This document shows positions 1-11,789 of a DNA stretch of 64,000 nt, piece by piece; position 1 is the first letter of the stretch, and each line of letters starts with the position of its first letter. Source of the stretch: Berberis thunbergii. Its lineage: Eukaryota > Streptophyta > Magnoliopsida > Ranunculales > Berberidaceae. Below the pieces are notes generated by a model. It had not been told where the DNA came from, made no database searches, and saw only the letters and a list, made by a program, of their open reading frames with translations. The DNA is taken from contig QNQO01010689.1 in the NCBI GenBank assembly GCA_003290165.1, positions 62,001 through 126,000 of the forward strand, written 5' to 3'. The position numbers were made by a program, and so were the translations under genes.

Positions 1-236
1 TATTTTGTAATACTCGTTAACGGAAAAGGAAAGGATCAAAGATATCGGATGTCTGGTATTGTATAACAGAACTAAACATACAAAAGCAATTAGTTTGGGG
101 AAAGTCCTGCAATGTCAAATTCAGTAGATTATAATGAAGCCATTTAGAGCAGATGCTTTCTACCATTACAAAATTTTAATTTAAGAGACAGGATGAAAGC
201 ATAAACTACTCGTGCCCACAAAGCCAAAAAGGAGAA
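1..236. other. 3' flank of the mS34-like gene
   Basis: No reading frame is recognisable here. The stretch lies just downstream of the stop codon at 237-239 on the minus strand, so at least part of it should be 3' UTR. No clear polyadenylation signal stands out. Confidence 0.4.
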
Positions 237-3200
237 TTAAGCTGCTTCAGTTTCTGGTATCTTTTGAACTGCTAGTTTTTCTGTGCTTTCTACTTCTTTT
301 TTCATGTTTGGAATGTATCTCCAACAGCGCTTGTGCACACCACTAATCTTTTTTGGAGCATCTGCAGCTGGCAAGCCTGCATGATATACATAATCATCGG
401 CTTAGCATTCACAGGGAGAAGATAAAATATAGAAAGGAAATTAGAGTTTCGTCCAAGGTAAAACACAGGTTGGACTATTAGTAGACTTCAAATTTCAAAG
501 ACATTAATTTTCTTTTCTATTTCCCAACAACAATTTTAAGATGACAAAAGCTTGGCCAATCTCATGATGCCCATCCACCCAACTATGAGTGTCCAAAGGA
601 CATAAACAGGGATACCATGAATTAGAGATAGCTTTAGCACAGTCATCATCATAATAATCATCAAAGCCCATTCTCGATACTTTCGGGACGGCTACACGGA
701 TTTTGGTTCTCCAAGCAATGCGGTTTTCCCACATATCCTCACCTAATCCAAATTCAAGGATGTTTTGCTTCACCACCTTCATTCAAGTTTTAAACGGTCC
801 TCCCCTCTGTCTACACCCTCCATTAACTTGTCAATTTAGACATTTTCTAATTGGCGACGTACTTGGTCTCCTCTGCATGTGACCAAATCACGTTAAACGC
901 CTTTATCTAATTTTGGGCTTTATGGGTGCTACACCTAAGTATCTCCTAATTCTTTTATTCATAATTTTATCCTTACGAGTTTTACCTTACATCCACCTTA
1001 ACATACGCATTTATGTTACTTCCATCCTATGTGTATGTTGTCCCGCAGTAGGCTAACATTTTGAACCGTGTAGCATGGCTGATCGAACAATTGTCTTATA
1101 GCATTTTCCTTTTAGCCTTGCAGGCATCCTTCTATCGCATAAAACTCCTGATGTCATTCTCCATTTCATTCAACCAGTTTTAATTCTATGGTCTACATCT
1201 TCACCAATAGCTCCATTCTTTTGAATTATAGATCCTAGATATCGAAAAGCATCACATTCTGGGACCTCCACACATTCGATCTCAATTGCATTATTCTTCC
1301 ATCGTGGTTCACAATCAAAGTTGCACATTAGATACTATGTCTTCGAACGACTAATTCTAAAATCCTTTCTTTCTAGAGCCTCCCACCACCTATCTAATTT
1401 TTTATCTAAACATTTACTAGTCTCATCAATTAAGACAATATCATATGCAAATAATATGCACCAAGGTACAACTTCCAAATGTCTCGTCAACTCATTTATA
1501 ACCAAAGCAAAGAGGTGTGGACTTAAGGTCGGCTCTTGATGTAGTCCTAGTGACACTGGGAAATCACTGAACATCCCACCCACTGAGCGAACACTTGTTA
1601 CAGTCCCGTCATACATATCCTTAATGATATCACCATAACCTTGAGACACTTTCTTCCTTCCAAACACCCACCAAATTAACTCTCTAGGGACCCTATCGTG
1701 AGCTTTTTTTATATCAATAAAAACCATATGCAAACTCTTACGTTTCTCTCAATATTTTTCTATAATTTGCCTAAGCAAGAAGATGGCCCCGTAGTAGACC
1801 TATCCGGCATAAATCCAAATTGATTCTCTGAAACAGTGGTTAAACTCCTAAGTCGTTCTATGACCATCTCCCAAAGTTTCATCGTATGACTCATAAGCTT
1901 TATCCCTCTATGGTTCGAGCAGTTCTGAATATCCCCATTGTTCTTATAAATTGGTACCACAATATTGTGCCTCCACGAATCTGACATTTTTCTAGTTTCT
2001 AAAATCCTATTAAAGAGCCTAGTTAGCCATTGAATCACAACTTCTCCTAAACTTGTTCTTATAAATTGGTACCACAATATTGTGCCTCCACGAATCTGGC
2101 ATTTTTCTAGTTTCTAAAATCCTATTAAAGAACCTAATTAGCCATTGAATCCCAACTTCTCCCAGACATTTTCACGCTTCAATTGGTATATCATCCGGTC
2201 CAACTGCCTTCCATGTATTCATTCTTTTTATAGCTTGTCTCACTTCTGTGGCACTAACTTTGCGATGGAACACACGATGTCTCCCTTCCTGTGAAACATA
2301 CTCCTCCAAGTTTAACTTCCCTACATGTGTTCCATTGAGTAGGTTCCAAAAGTAATCCCTCCATCTATCTAAAATAGCTTTATCCTGCAATAAAACTTTT
2401 CCATCCCCATGGATTAGAGATAGGTTTAGCACAGTGTTGCTCCAAACTCAATACCATCTGTCGATACGATAAAGGACATAAAGAATGGTAGTCCAATATA
2501 GCATCACCTAAAGCCACCACCACCACTATGACTTGTTAATTGGCCAGCAACAAACAACTACCATCCTCTCTATGACCACTACCAATCCACCAGTGCCAGC
2601 TACTCCAAGGAAGCACTAGATCATTATACCACCAGCTGTCCTTTACCATTTTTCTTTTGCGCAAATGAAAGGAAAATCAACAGGAGGGATGACATACCCT
2701 ACACCCTTGGACAAGGAATAGCACTAAAGCATCACGAGCCAGCCAAAGCATCCCAACTAGGTTGGCACCCAAGGGAGGCACAATCATCTGCTAGCTCAGC
2801 TCGTTACATACTATATTTACCATACCAAGCTCCTACTCTATCCACCTCAGTCATGTCATACATTTGCTTGGTTAGAGGAAGGCTATACATTATCTCACCC
2901 TCGCCTGCATTATCTCTAATAATGCAACCATAACCTGCCCTGTTATGTGATAACAAGCCATCCTTTACCATTTTTGTTGCTCTAACCCCTGATGCTACAA
3001 CCCCACAGGCCACAGCACATCTCTGTCATCATCACCAAAAGCACACCACATCCTGATACCACCAGATGAGGAGTCGTGTGTATTCGACTCATTTCCACGT
3101 CAATATTCAACACCTTTCCCATTTAAGGTCGAATTTCATTGGATAATCAAAGATGATTACAACAAATCCCAAAATGCCACGAGATGAACCACCATCCAAA

Positions 3201-6200
3201 AACAAAGACATCTGAGTTGCACATTAGATATTGGTGAACACAGATATATGTCACATTCGAGTTAGAGAGCTTCGCATTAGTTATGTTTTTGTTATTTGTT
3301 GGAAATCAAATGTATAGACGAGAAAATCAACAGCCTAGACTGTGTTTGAAATGGGGGTAGAGAATAGGGAAAAGAGTGAGTATACTAGGTTGAAAAAAAC
3401 TATATTGTTTATTCAATTTACCGGTAAAACCATACACAGCCTAAGCATCACTTTCTGGAGAGTAATCGTTCATTGTGAATGATTTTCACATAAAAATTAT
3501 TTGTACACAGGCTATGATGCTATGTTTGTTTTAATGAAACAACTCTAGGGAAGACAAATAATAGATACTAGAAGAAAGAAAGAGGGGAAAAGTTGAGAAC
3601 TTGAGCTTTAAGTTAAGCACTTTTTTTTAGTTTTCAAGGGAAACTATTCCTTGTCCCACAAATACCCCCTCCTCCCCTTTCCCTCTTTGTTCCCTTTTTT
3701 GACAGTTTTTTCAGGATTTTTCTTTAGACCCAAACAAAGCCATAGTCATTTTCCATGACAACTTTTATCCAAGCACTCAATGTTGTTTTTTTTTTTTTTT
3801 TTGGATCAATTAAACAACAAGCTATATATTTATAATCAGAGACAATAAGTGACTAAGACAGTTAAAAAGAGCGCGCCCAAGCGACTACCACTTAAGCTAA
3901 TACAAAGTAAACACCTTTTCCCAGTCAAACATGCACACATGGAACTCACCCCTGTGACTTTCCATACCATGTTTGTTCTTATTGTCTTTCTCTACAGCTA
4001 TGCAGTTAATTGCGGGTTATAACGCCGAAATAACTCATAACGGCCTCGAAGCGTTAAGTTATTTCATAAAACGTTAGGGTATAACGAAGGGAGTTATAAC
4101 GGCATATATCGGGCGTTATTTGAATAAAACGGTTTTTCATAACGCCGCTATAACGAACACGTAAATAAATAAATAAAAATTTTACTAAACCTTTGTTCTC
4201 GAATCGATTGCAGATCTGATAGGGAGCCGAGAATTGCAGAGAAACGAAAGAAGAACCCAGTCGATCGAGCCTGCTACAGTGCTATCCTAGTCGATCAAGC
4301 CCCGATCGAACAGAGAAGAAGGGAAGAAAAGGAAGAGAAAGAAGAAGACACCGAACTTCTCTGATTCTCTGTGAGATCATCGAACTGAAGAAGACGAAGA
4401 AAACTTCAAATCTGATTTCAAATCTCAAAGAGAAGAGGGAACTCCGGCCTGTGCGATTGAATCTCTGGCCCGTTCCATCGAACCTCCTGCACGTGCGATC
4501 TCTGTGACTGAGATCGATCGAACCTAACATGTTCTTCGATCGACTAACCTATTGTTGTTCGACCGATGCAGAGACAAAGAGATCGACGCAGAGAGAGATC
4601 CAGGGATAGAGAGACGATGACGAAAGAGAAAGAGATCGAGGGAGATAAACGAGAGAGAGACTCACCTGCTGATGCTCCGATTGCTGCTGCTAATGGAGGG
4701 GAATTTAGGGTCGTGGAATTGGAGATGGAGGAGGAGATGCTGCAGAGGTCATGAGTTGACACGGTTTGAGTCTTCCTCCTTTAAAAAGATCAACACCAAG
4801 TCGTCTCCATTTATCTCCCTCTCTCTAACTGACCGACCGATCGACTGAGATGAGCTATATTTTTTAGAGAGAAATATTTTAGCTAGCTAATAACATTGGA
4901 AATTGTAGGTACTCTTATTCTTTCAACTCCTTTTATCTTTCTTTGATTTCGTTACGAATCACATGAGTCAGTAGATGGGTCAAGATCTGACGGCTGAAAG
5001 TAAACCCCACAAACTTATTATGTTTAGTGATTTACAAATTGATTGACAGTAACATTAGTTTGTGTTAACATCTCACAAACTTTCTGTCATTTGAAACTTG
5101 ATTGACAGTAGCATTGGTTTCAAATTATGTTTAGTGATTTACATTTTTAACTCTATACTTCTATAGTCTATAATCATAAATACTTATTGGAGGTATTAAA
5201 ATATATATTTATTATATACCGTTATATATCGATATATCCCGTTTATAACCTGTAACGTTCCTAGACCGTTATGGGTCCGTTATCCATTTTAACTGCATAG
5301 CTCTACAGGTATCTTTAGTTATACTCTCCATCTCCTTAGCAAAACCATCAAGAAGGAGAATGTGGATATCTTAATAACTGGATAAGGAAAAAAGCCTGCC
5401 TTTTTAGAAAGAAAAAAAAAAGACTAAAATCAGGATATTCCTGTTGTAAAAACCAACAGCAAAAAGAAGTAATTTTACTCAAAAGAGAAGTGACAAAGCA
5501 AAAAAATAGGAGTTGTGATAGTTTTCTTCACAGTATTCTCCAAATTGTAAAACTCCCAACACCGTATGTAAGACCCTGGGCCCGCAGGGGGAGAGGGGGG
5601 CTCAAGTAGGAGGATGGTAAAGATCCAGTGACATAAACTAAAACCTCTTTCATAGTATAAATGTTACTTTCGTCGATAGTATTGGTTTTGGCCAATAACA
5701 TTCTCAGTAATCATATGCAGTAGAAAGAAATGATTACCTCAAGATTTTCCACGAGTTCCTTAATACATGCAGCATGTATACCTGGAGCAACATCAACTCT
5801 CTCGAACGCTCTTCACTATCCTAAAACTAACCTGATGTTATGCTATAGTAAATTCACCCGAATGTTAAAAAGGAGCTGTGAAAAAATATTGTATTGAAAA
5901 ACTATCCTGATGCTGCAGCTCCTTAATCTAATTTTGAGTGTGTGCAAACACATCTCGACACTAAATCTACGCCTTGTAAAAAACCCATTCCTTATTTTAA
6001 GCATCCAAATTACCAGAAAAATATAAAATAAAATAATAAAAACACACACAGAAGGCAGGGGGAGTCGTGAAAGTTTCCCAATCAAACAAAAAGTGTTGAA
6101 ACTGAGTTCCTTTAATGTAAACAAACAACAGGAATCCCATACATCATCCTTCATGAGTCATGATCCAATCTATAGAAAGCATTGTATCTTGGAAACTAGG

Positions 6201-9200
6201 GTTGTTTAGAAAACTGATTGAACCGAGCTTTTCGGTTCGGTTATCTTTTTAGTCGTTCAGTTATCTTTTCAATCGGTTCGATTTCGGTGTGCTAAAGTTG
6301 GAAAACGACCAAATCGGTTTGGTTTCAGTTTCTTATAAATTAAAACCAAGTGAAACCGAACCGAAATCATCTATTAATCTCATAGCAAATCCTAGCCTTT
6401 TATTGTTAAATCCAATGGTCAAAAATTGATGGGTTTAAAACATGAGTTGACATGTGAGTGATAAATGCACCTTTTTATTGTTCCAGGGTAGTCATTGCCC
6501 ATTGTATTATTCAAATTAAGTTATTATAATACAATCAACTTTGAGTTTTTTTACTTTGCGTATTTCATTGGGCAGTGTGACAAAGAAAAGAAATGGCATA
6601 ATCTTCTCCTTACCTCCCCTTATTTTTCTCATCATCTCGATATCTCCCCATTTCCATCAATAATTCTCTTGATGGAAACAAGATCCTCTAAATGAGAGCA
6701 CAATATACACGCAGAAGGGAGATCTTTAGACAAACTTTTCATGTTATAGTGAAGAGATCTGAGTCTAAATTTCCAGTTGAAGCTCTGATCTCTGTTCAAG
6801 CACCCCCATTATCAATTTTTTCTTCTTGTCTATTTAATTTTCTCTTCTTTAAATCTGAATTGTTCTAAAGGATAAGGTGGAAGAGAAAATTTATAGGAGG
6901 AAGAAGGGGAGGTTTTGATTAGTTGATTGTGATTTGAAATCACGTCTCTTTCTCCCCACGAAAAACAATAAAACCGACAAACCAAAAAGTGCGATTCGGC
7001 TCGGTTTGGGTTTGGGCGGTTCGGTTTCGGTTTGAGCATCTATGAAACCGATCTCATTGGTTCGGTTGACGATTCTAGTCTGAAACCAAACCATCGGTTC
7101 GATTTTCATCCCTATTGAAAACCTTGATCATAGTTAAGCAAATAAAAATGTCTCTTCTGTATACTCTTTGCATTTCACACAATTCAGATTAGTGTTTATG
7201 CAATTATGTTTTGAGATCTGCAATGGAGTTTTTAGGCGTCGTGGTCTCTCAACATTTTCATGTAGGACCATATAATATAAAGCATAAATTATCAATGTTA
7301 TTTAATTGGTGATTAATCAGCGAATAACCCCGATTAATCTCTTCTCACTACTGGAGTGTTAAAATTTTTTAATTAATCATTTGAAATTGGCCAATTAATC
7401 GGCAAGAATCAACACTGAGTTTCAGATTACTCGCTTTCAAAACTCACCGGTTGATCGGTATAAAATATGTTATAAACAAATGAGAAAAAAATTATGGTTT
7501 TTAAGAGAATTTATATAACAAAAATCTAAGAAAAAGATAAAAGTCAAAAACAAAATAACAAACAAAAACCAAGAAATATGGAAAGTCGCACCTTTATTGA
7601 CATTAATTTTTAATTTTCTTATAATTTGCCTTAAACGACTTCAATATTCACTGATTTCAATTTTTTTACTTGTAAATATATTAGTATATTACTTTTAGAA
7701 GCATATAGAAAATATTTATTAAATACATGATGAATCTCATAACAATCTAGAACTGATTAGGGTCTGCTTAACAATTTAACTACATAGTGGAGTATAGAGC
7801 ATGTTTCCTTTTGTTACTATGTGAGACATCCTTGAGTGGGATATTATCACGAAGTTGAAAGTAGGGTGATTATTTATGAGTTTATAAACACTTGTCGCAA
7901 ACTTCCCAAGTTAAAGTGGTCAGACTCAGAATAGTAGTTATCGAGTATGTATCTTCTCATCAGTGGAGCCAAGACATTTTTTATTACGAACTTTCCTAAT
8001 CAAATTAACTTTTTTTATCCATCAAACAACTGCAGGTATATATCAATGAGATGAAGAAATATAATGGAAGTGAGAAGTCCCTTAAGAAACCAACAAAATA
8101 AGAACATGCCAAAATACCAACAGAAAATAAACAAATTTCCCACCGTACTACATTGCTAGCAAAGCATCCCATCCAGGAGAAAGGGAAATCCTTCAAAATC
8201 CCCCACAACATCCCACATTGCCACACCAAACCTCTAATGTTGATCCCCCAATTGAGAGATTGATTTGTATTTATCATGAAAAATGCAATAATTGTGCTCT
8301 CTCCAAATCGATTCAATCGTTACAATATAAGTATATCCCATAACCATTTCCTTTGGGAGGAAATAAACTTGGTACCACTGAGCAACCCATTTGGACAACG
8401 AAGTGGTTGTTGGCCACAAGCCACCCACATAGAGAAACCCAAAGAGAGTCGGAAAAAAATAGTAGAAGAGACTGTGATAAACGGATTTTTGCTCCACAAA
8501 CAAAGGCAACATCTATTTGGAATAATAAGACCACTTCTAGCCAAGTTGTCCACAGTTAGAATATTATCATGCGTGATTGTCCAAAACAATAAGTTAATCC
8601 GCAAAAGAATTTGTTTTTTCCAAAGAAACTCGGATTCAAAGTTGAACCCATTGTCATTAACTAACGGGGAGGGAAAGGTGTGTTGCAAGATGCTCGTAAC
8701 AATTGCGTACAGAAAAAATAGGCTTGTTTTGCCATAGCCATTCATCGTTGCTCTACACATGACGTTGAAGCAAAACCAATAAAGCAGCCACACGATCAAT
8801 TTCCCAATCAAAGGAAGCTTCATTTTTTAACATGTTTTAAAGACCTTAGCAGACACATTTGACTTAGAAAAGATATTCAAGGAAGCTCATAACTTATGCA
8901 CTTTAAACTCTGAGGACTTTCTACCATCTATATCACATGGTTTGAAACCTAGCAACTTCCAATTGGACACCTATAGTCATTAACCATTCTTCATTGTAAG
9001 TGTTAGCTTAGCGTGTGTGCTAAACTACAAAATTATCTAAACCAATGGATAATCTCATCGTATTATCATCATCAAAGCCCATTCCCAATTTTTTCGAGGC
9101 TACATGGATTTTGGTTCTCCAAGCGGACAATCTCATCGTATCTATAAAAAAAAAAATTGCACTCAAGGGTTAGAGCAATGGGTCCACAGCTTACATAGAC

Positions 9201-10211
9201 CTTAGGGATGGGATAAAGAATATAAGACAAGGTGTTCATGAATGCAATGGGAACAACAAATGTCATTTGTTAGGAACACCAGAATGTTAAGTTCCTATTT
9301 TATTTTATTTTATTTTTTTAATTTCTTAAGTTGAAGGAAATGAAACAACCAAAATCAAAGAGAACCAAGGCAAAGTATAAATAGATGATAGTAACAATTA
9401 AAACAAAAATACATATTTTTCACATGGACCATCTCAGGCAATATTTCCCCATCATTTTCTTCACTGGCAATCAAAGTGCAAGGATAACAAATGGATAATA
9501 GACATCATCGATGCTACCACTGAATAAAGCCAAATTTCAATAAAATCGCAAAAAATCAAGAAATATCAATCAAAGAAAATTTTAGTTAAAGAAAACATAA
9601 ATTTCAAGGCTAATCTCACAATTAGGCGATATGATAGTGTTAGTAATTTGTGTGTTGAACATGTAAGTGAATGTTGATCTCAATCAACAGTAATCTCATA
9701 TTATCTATTTAAACTTTCCCACCCATGGGAATTGAAAGAGAAGATAATTCTTTGAATTTAAACTAGCTTCGAATTTAAACAAGCTAAAAGCTACTAACCA
9801 TATTTATGAACAATTCCCCACGCTTTTCCATGACGCCCATCCTGCAATGATCACCACCACCACCACCATGAAAAAATAATAAAACGATTGGAAATTAATA
9901 AAACAAAGCACGAAAATGTGACAAGACACAGCAAATAATACCTTGTAAAGATTGATTTTGGTGATCTCATAGGATACATTCGTCCAGTGAGTCTTGGCCA
10001 TTTGATATCCGAGTCCCCAGTTGGGAAGAAACTGAGCTACTTCAAATAGGTTCTTCTTCTTGTTCTTACTACGCTTCGATTTGTTTGACGCTGTTGCTGC
10101 ATTTGGAGATGCAGGAGTTGGAGAAGCGCTAAAATTTCTGATTAAATTGAAAGATTGTCTGAAGAGACCAAATGTCCTCTCCAATGCTGGTCTGTTGGCC
10201 AGAGTCGCCAT
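237..10211 (-). CDS. Mitochondrial ribosomal small-subunit protein mS34-like, three exons
   Basis: Three exons on the minus strand: 10211-9942, 9841-9799 and 376-237, giving 270+43+140 bp, or 150 codons plus stop. Exon 1 starts at MATLANRP. It has a Ser/Ala/Arg-rich N-terminus like a mitochondrial presequence, a Lys-rich patch (KSKRSKNKKKN), then the conserved core NLFEVAQFLPNWGLGYQMAK. Exon 2 encodes DGRHGKAWGIVHKY and exon 3 begins LPAADAPKKISGVHKRCWRY. Splice sites are AAG|GTATTA, TTGCAG|GAT, ATATG|GTTAGT and ATGCAG|GCTTG; phases join cleanly and the frame stays open. I recognise the core as the plant MRP-S34 family, a protein of the mitoribosomal small subunit; this is from memory, not a search. 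The oddity is the 9.4-kb second intron, full of transposons, which leaves the last exon almost 10 kb from the start codon. Confidence 0.85.
644..2406 (-). mobile_element. 5'-truncated L1-type LINE with long target-site duplication
   Basis: Minus-strand reverse transcriptase of the plant L1-like type, in several frames with stops. From high to low coordinates one reads DRWRDYFWNLLNGTHVGKL, then MSDSWRHNIVVPIYKNNGDI, then IDIKKAHDRVPRELIWWV. The YADD catalytic box is decayed to FAYDIVLIDE. A C-terminal segment near 700-930 reads like the usual plant LINE tail (RIAWRTKIRVAVPK). The element ends in an ATC/GATGAT-rich tail near 644-660. A 29-bp direct repeat with two mismatches flanks it at 615-643 and 2407-2435, the signature of target-primed insertion. 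The 5' end therefore starts inside the RT region, so endonuclease and ORF1 were never inserted here. It sits in intron 2 of the mS34-like gene. Confidence 0.85.
1938..2167. repeat. 115-bp direct tandem duplication inside the LINE
   Basis: 1938-2052 is repeated at 2053-2167 with only a few differences. The block covers the part of the reverse transcriptase that encodes the SDSWRHNIVVPIYKN region, so the RT there is internally duplicated. Confidence 0.85.
2804..3013 (-). pseudogene. Possible RNase H-like TE fragment
   Basis: A 69-codon minus-strand frame contains RAGYGCIIRDNAGEGEIMYS. This resembles the opening strand of the plant non-LTR RNase H-like domain, usually written GxGCIIRDxxG. Nothing else of the domain is clear. 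It lies upstream of the LINE but outside its target-site duplication, so it is probably an older fragment. Confidence 0.35.
3998..5300. mobile_element. Non-autonomous hAT-type DNA transposon, 1.3 kb
   Basis: A perfect 8-bp duplication, CTCTACAG, flanks the element at 3990-3997 and 5301-5308. The termini are inverted: CTATGCAGTTAA at the left and its complement TTAACTGCATAG at the right. Subterminal regions are rich in GTTATAACG and CGTTAT motifs on both sides, which is typical of hAT transposase-binding subterminal repeats. The G+C-richer core (about 4200-4800) has open frames on both strands but no recognisable domain, and may be captured sequence. It lies in the large intron of the mS34-like gene. 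Confidence 0.85.
6197..7114. mobile_element. hAT-type element with AACCGAACC subterminal repeats
   Basis: The termini are TAGGGTTG and CATCCCTA. The flanking 8-mers are TTGGAAAC (6189-6196) and TTGAAAAC (7115-7122), a 7/8 match. Both ends are packed with GGTTCGGTTTCGG-like motifs in opposite orientations. No transposase domain is visible. It is probably related to the smaller element at 25489-25795, which shares the terminal TAGGG and the same subterminal motifs. Confidence 0.8.
7115..8004. other. Intron sequence without recognised features
   Basis: A+T-rich intronic DNA. Around 7300-7450 there are several GATTAATC-type motifs in both orientations, possibly the remains of another small transposon. 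I cannot define its ends. Confidence 0.3.
8005..8850 (-). pseudogene. Decayed LINE C-terminal zinc-binding (zf-RVT) domain
   Basis: A minus-strand frame (8823 to 8320) reads FLWKKQILLRINLLFWTITH, then DNILTVDNLARSGLIIPNRC and CCLC. This is the pattern of the zf-RVT domain at the C-terminus of plant LINE reverse transcriptases. It continues in another frame with WREHNYCIFHD, the usual WREHN-type block downstream of zf-RVT. At least two frameshifts separate the blocks. RT and endonuclease are absent. The fragment lies in the mS34-like intron and is unrelated in frame to the LINE at 644-2406. Confidence 0.7.
9064..9128 (-). mobile_element. 65-bp LINE 3'-end scrap with 13-bp TSD
   Basis: The identical 13-mer AATCTCATCGTAT occurs at 9051-9063 and 9129-9141. 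The 65 bp between them match the 3' end of the LINE at about 655-720: the stretch coding AWRTKIHVA, then a GATGATGATAA tail on the minus strand. This is an extreme 5'-truncated LINE insertion. Confidence 0.85.
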
Positions 10212-10374
10212 TTCGATAGAGCATAAAATGCCAAAGATGACTCAAGAAAAAAGGTTTGATCTTGATGAAGTCAAAGGCTAAGAAACCTAAATGCTGTATT
10301 TATTTCAATAGGGATTAATGGAAGAGGTAAAGTGAGAGAGATGTTTGTACCCCTGGGCGGATCTGCCTTATAGC

Positions 10375-10376
<2 letters not shown>

Positions 10377-10431
<55 letters not shown>
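10377..10431. repeat. Uninterrupted G55 homopolymer
   Basis: Fifty-five consecutive G residues on the plus strand. They lie where related terminal sequence on the other side of the element has only a run of six. Confidence 0.95.
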
Positions 10432-10433
<2 letters not shown>

Positions 10434-10825
10434 TGAAGAAATTTCACTAAATTAATAATATTTATAATTTTGCTCCTTTTTTAAATTTTAGATTGCCCCC
10501 TCTCATAGATAATAAAATACAAATATACACAAAATCGCAAACCCTTCGCAAGTTCACCTCTCCGCCTTCTCAATTGCCCAAAACGATTTCGATAAAGATC
10601 GATTTTCTCCAATCCCTTCCAATCACACAAGATGATTTCAACGAAAATTGATTTCTCCAATCGCACAATACGATTTCAATTAGACATAGATCGATTTATG
10701 GAGGTGGTTTTACTCTCTCTTTTGCTTGTTTGCTCCTCATCGACACTCTTCAGTCTTTACGGTAGCATGTTTCAGCTAAGCAATTGGACGGTAACATTCT
10801 TAATATTAACAGTTGTCCACCAATT

Positions 10826-10920
10826 GTAGCTCAGTTGATCGGACATCAACTCTCCTTAAAAGAAGTCCCAGGTTCGAGACTCACCAGTTAAGATTTTGTG
10901 AGTTTTCACCTGATTATTAG
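10826..10920 (+). mobile_element. tRNA-derived SINE-like segment
   Basis: TAGCTCAGTTGATCGG matches a pol III A box and GGTTCGAGACTC a B box, about 30 nt apart, as in tRNA-derived SINE heads. It does not fold as a complete tRNA by eye. The 3' boundary is not defined, and it may belong to the surrounding element. Confidence 0.5.
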
Positions 10921-11424
10921 AAACACATGTGTTTCGTCGTGGATAAGTCGTCTTCATGCAAGGTGGAGACAACGGACCGAAGCGAAAGCAAGTCTCCCTA
11001 CGAGATAGAGGCGACGAGGATATTAAGTGGCAACAATATTGTAGCCTTCGAGCCTGGTTTGGTAAACCCTATAGGGTCAGTTAAGCTGTGGTTTAATCAT
11101 ATTTATTTATTTATTTTAAGAATTAAATTATCTGTGATTTATTTTTTTGCCCCCCTTTATCTGCAATCTTGGCTCCGCCCCTGTTACCTAAGACGATTGA
11201 TGGATGTTTCCTTCTTCGTTTTGATTTGATGGAGAGAATATCCAAGTTATATAGAGACGGGATGGAACTGTGACAACTACTGAGTTGGGTTTAAGGGTTT
11301 TGGCAGCTTGCCTTGCTTTGATGGAAAAGGAGGAGGAAAAGGAATTTGTGTTTGCCAAGTTTTGTTCACACCCCGACTTTTCCCTCCACTGACCATTCTC
11401 TACAACTACAACTTCCATGTTTGT

Positions 11425-11545
11425 TCGATTTTTTGTTCCACAACCCCTCTCACCCCAGATCTCGCCGGCAGGGTTCGAACTCTAGATCTGTTATTCCATC
11501 GGCCACATGCCTATTGCTAAGCCAGTACCCCATTGCCTAAAATGT
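11425..11545 (-). mobile_element. tRNA-derived SINE, minus strand
   Basis: On the minus strand, TGGCTTAGCAATAGG (A-box-like) is followed by GAGTTCGAACCCTGCC (B box), then GGCGAGATCTGGGGTGAGAG, a SINE-type body. The tail runs into T-rich plus-strand sequence near 11425. Boundaries are approximate. Confidence 0.6.
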
Positions 11546-11789
11546 TATTCACACGGCTGAAAAATGTCTAAGACCACCACTCTTGGCCACCTTTAGTCAC
11601 GCCAAGTATTTCAGTTCTCAAGGGTTGAACCTATGTAGTCTTGGGCAAAGCCTGGGCACACTATGTGAGAGTCTAAGACCTTTACTGCATCTCCTTTGCC
11701 AAGCGAGGTAGTTTTAAATTGTGAGGTTGCCTAGGCGTCCACCTAAGACTAGGAATATTTTTTTAAGTCAAGGTCAAATGATTTTTTTT

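Larger units (their letters stand above)
10353..11183. mobile_element. DNA transposon-like element with GGGGCGGA termini
   Basis: The left end reads CTGGGCGGATCTGCC and the right end, complemented, CAGGGGCGGAGCC; the first ~30 bp of both ends run in parallel up to a G-run. Terminal CAGGGGCGGA-type sequences are common in plant hAT-like elements. I find no clean target-site duplication. It carries a 55-nt G tract and a tRNA-like block at 10826-10890. No transposase is visible. Confidence 0.5.

Noticed and set aside
4282..4762. Overlapping open frames on both strands in the hAT element at 3998-5300
   Set aside because: Low-complexity Ser/Arg-rich translations with no domain; openness comes from GAGA-rich sequence.
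9804..10211. 135-residue mS34-like ORF as the complete gene
   Set aside because: After codon 90 it reads into intron 1 (hydrophobic run). GT-AG splicing to exons 2 and 3 gives the conserved C-terminus.
10826..10890. Functional tRNA gene
   Set aside because: A and B boxes are present, but I could not pair an acceptor stem or anticodon arm by eye; a SINE head is more likely.
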